A program made the translations under genes and the position numbers. This document shows, in pieces, positions 63,306 to 64,000 of a DNA stretch of 64,000 bases. This DNA is from an uncultured Chlorobiaceae bacterium (GTDB taxonomy: Bacteria > Bacteroidota > Chlorobiia > Chlorobiales > Chlorobiaceae): positions 1 to 64,000 of the forward strand of contig CAJAIK010000066.1 in NCBI GenBank assembly GCA_903939765.1, given 5' to 3'. Numbering within the stretch: position 1 is the stretch's first letter; each line of letters begins with the position of its first letter. The notes beneath the pieces are model-generated. The model was not told where the DNA came from. It was given only the letters and a program-made list of their open reading frames with translations, and ran no database searches.

Positions 63306-63555
63306 CAGTACCTTGACCAACGCCCCAAATCACAAGGTGGTGATGGTTTTCGGCCATCACCACCAGACGATTCTCGAAGCTTTGCGTTTGCCTTCGTCCC
63401 CGCTACTCATCGTTCAGTCACCCCAGCCTTTCAGAAGAAAGAAAACCCGGTATTTTTAGTGGCTTAAACATGGTGTTCGGGGGCCGTCTACCTCTCTCTG
63501 CAAAATCCAATATGAACGCTGGCTGTGCCGTATAATTTTCTCCAACAGGAGATGA
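63306..63555. other. Intergenic, with a hairpin after rbr
   Basis: No gene. GGTGGTGATGG at 63336 pairs with CCATCACCACC (ends 63364), an 11-bp stem after rbr, without T-run. Nothing else seen. Confidence 0.5.
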
Positions 63556-63747
63556 ACTATTTTAGAGAGCCTCAAGATCTATCGTGACCTGAAGAATGTT
63601 GTCGATACCGCTTATGATGAGGGTAAGGCAGAAGGAATTCAGCAAAAAGCGCTGGAAGACGCCAAAAGGTTCAAAGATGCAGGTGTTGACATCGAAACGA
63701 TTGCACGTTGTACTGGTCTGCCGGTCACCCTTGTGGAAGGGCTGTGA
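63556..63747 (+). pseudogene. C-terminal fragment of a Rpn/PD-(D/E)XK transposase-like protein
   Basis: The frame opens after a TGA at 63553. It reads ILESLKIYRDLKNVVDTAYD, then EGKAEGIQQKALEDAKRFKD and DIETIARCTGLPVTLVEGL to TGA. This is the C-terminal tail (charged EGKAEG linker plus the small IxxATGL domain) of recombination-promoting nuclease/PDDEXK-transposase proteins. The nuclease part (~200 residues) is missing and there is no start codon. A degraded remnant. Confidence 0.7.
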
Positions 63748-64000
63748 CTGGTTTGTTCACCAGCTTCCCGTCAAAGTGCCCTGGCCACCGTGGCTGTTTT
63801 TCTTCCTGCGTTCGCAGGCCGATCTCGGGTACACCAACTTGAGAAAAAGGTAGAGCATGTGAAGATTGTCATGGTATTTTTTGCCGGAGCACTCTTTGTA
63901 GGTCGTCGAGTTTGATTCCGGATGATGACCATGATCTTCACGATCCTTCATTTGGTAGATCGCTTTGTCGGACAATCGACAGGGGAGTCATCTTAAAAAG
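63748..64000. other. Right edge, unassigned
   Basis: No convincing gene. Minus-strand open frames here lack protein-like character. It may be remnant mobile DNA or the 3' part of a gene beyond the window. Confidence 0.3.

Noticed and set aside
63757-63975. Minus-strand 72-residue ORF at the right end
   Set aside because: No ribosome site or known motif; composition does not look like protein.

Overview
The window is about 64 kb of chromosomal DNA from a bacterium. It most resembles a green sulfur bacterium (Chlorobiaceae, Chlorobium/Pelodictyon-like). The evidence is the tight hemA-hemC-hemD run with hemB nearby, a short-chain dehydrogenase very close to what I recall of the Chlorobium sepiapterin reductase, a Na+-pumping methylmalonyl-CoA decarboxylase-type operon, rubredoxin/rubrerythrin oxygen defence, and Gram-negative envelope genes (KdtA, OmpH, two-partner secretion). 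The genus is inferred from protein resemblance only. I saw no rRNA, tRNA, CRISPR array or intact transposase.

Layout. 0-2 kb is eroded accessory DNA: a 5'-truncated hsdR and a higBA pair whose toxin has lost its middle. 2.2-4.5 kb carries an MFS exporter, acylphosphatase and a Nif11-leader-type peptide with two cryptic small ORFs. 4.5-10.5 kb holds alanine dehydrogenase facing cysK - family 2 encapsulin (with an inserted cyclic-nucleotide-binding-like domain) - cysteine desulfurase with a 340-residue disordered N-terminus, a predicted protein-shelled sulfur compartment. 10.9-13.6 kb is an Nramp-related transporter with altered metal-site motifs, an unlisted 58-residue membrane protein and a soluble MgtE-N/CBS protein, probably a Mg2+ module. 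13.6-24.4 kb is an envelope region: DUF2127, ECF sigma factor with a membrane partner, OmpH, a tail-specific protease and outer-membrane proteins. It also holds three copies of a Lys/Ala-rich secreted protein, each behind the same ~94-nt leader. The second copy is decayed and sits beside a decayed copy of the protease 5' end.

24.4-37 kb is mostly housekeeping: kdtA, deaD (behind a structured leader with a terminator-like hairpin), xerD, rsmB, a SAM-I riboswitch before metX, serS, yqeY, pterin genes, csp and radC. 37-48 kb is a second accessory block: an 888-residue ribokinase-like/AAA+/double-RyR protein, small secreted proteins (one His-rich), and a TpsA/TpsB pair whose exoprotein carries about a dozen ~53-residue repeats. 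48-63.3 kb returns to core metabolism: aroC, hemB, the four-gene decarboxylase pump, hisN-like, hemDCA, a CcsA/HemX-like protein, typA, a double-rubredoxin/glutamate-synthase-like protein and rubrerythrin. The right edge has an Rpn/PD-(D/E)XK transposase-like fragment.

How the genes fit together. CysK would make cysteine, the encapsulated desulfurase would turn it into stored sulfur plus alanine, and the facing alanine dehydrogenase could recycle the alanine. HemA/B/C/D supply uroporphyrinogen III for chlorophylls and hemes. The sepiapterin reductase-like and PTPS-like genes could make a biopterin. The strongest candidates for novel biology are the encapsulin operon, the RyR/AAA+ protein, the Mg2+-type Nramp module with its tiny subunit, and the TPS repeat exoprotein.
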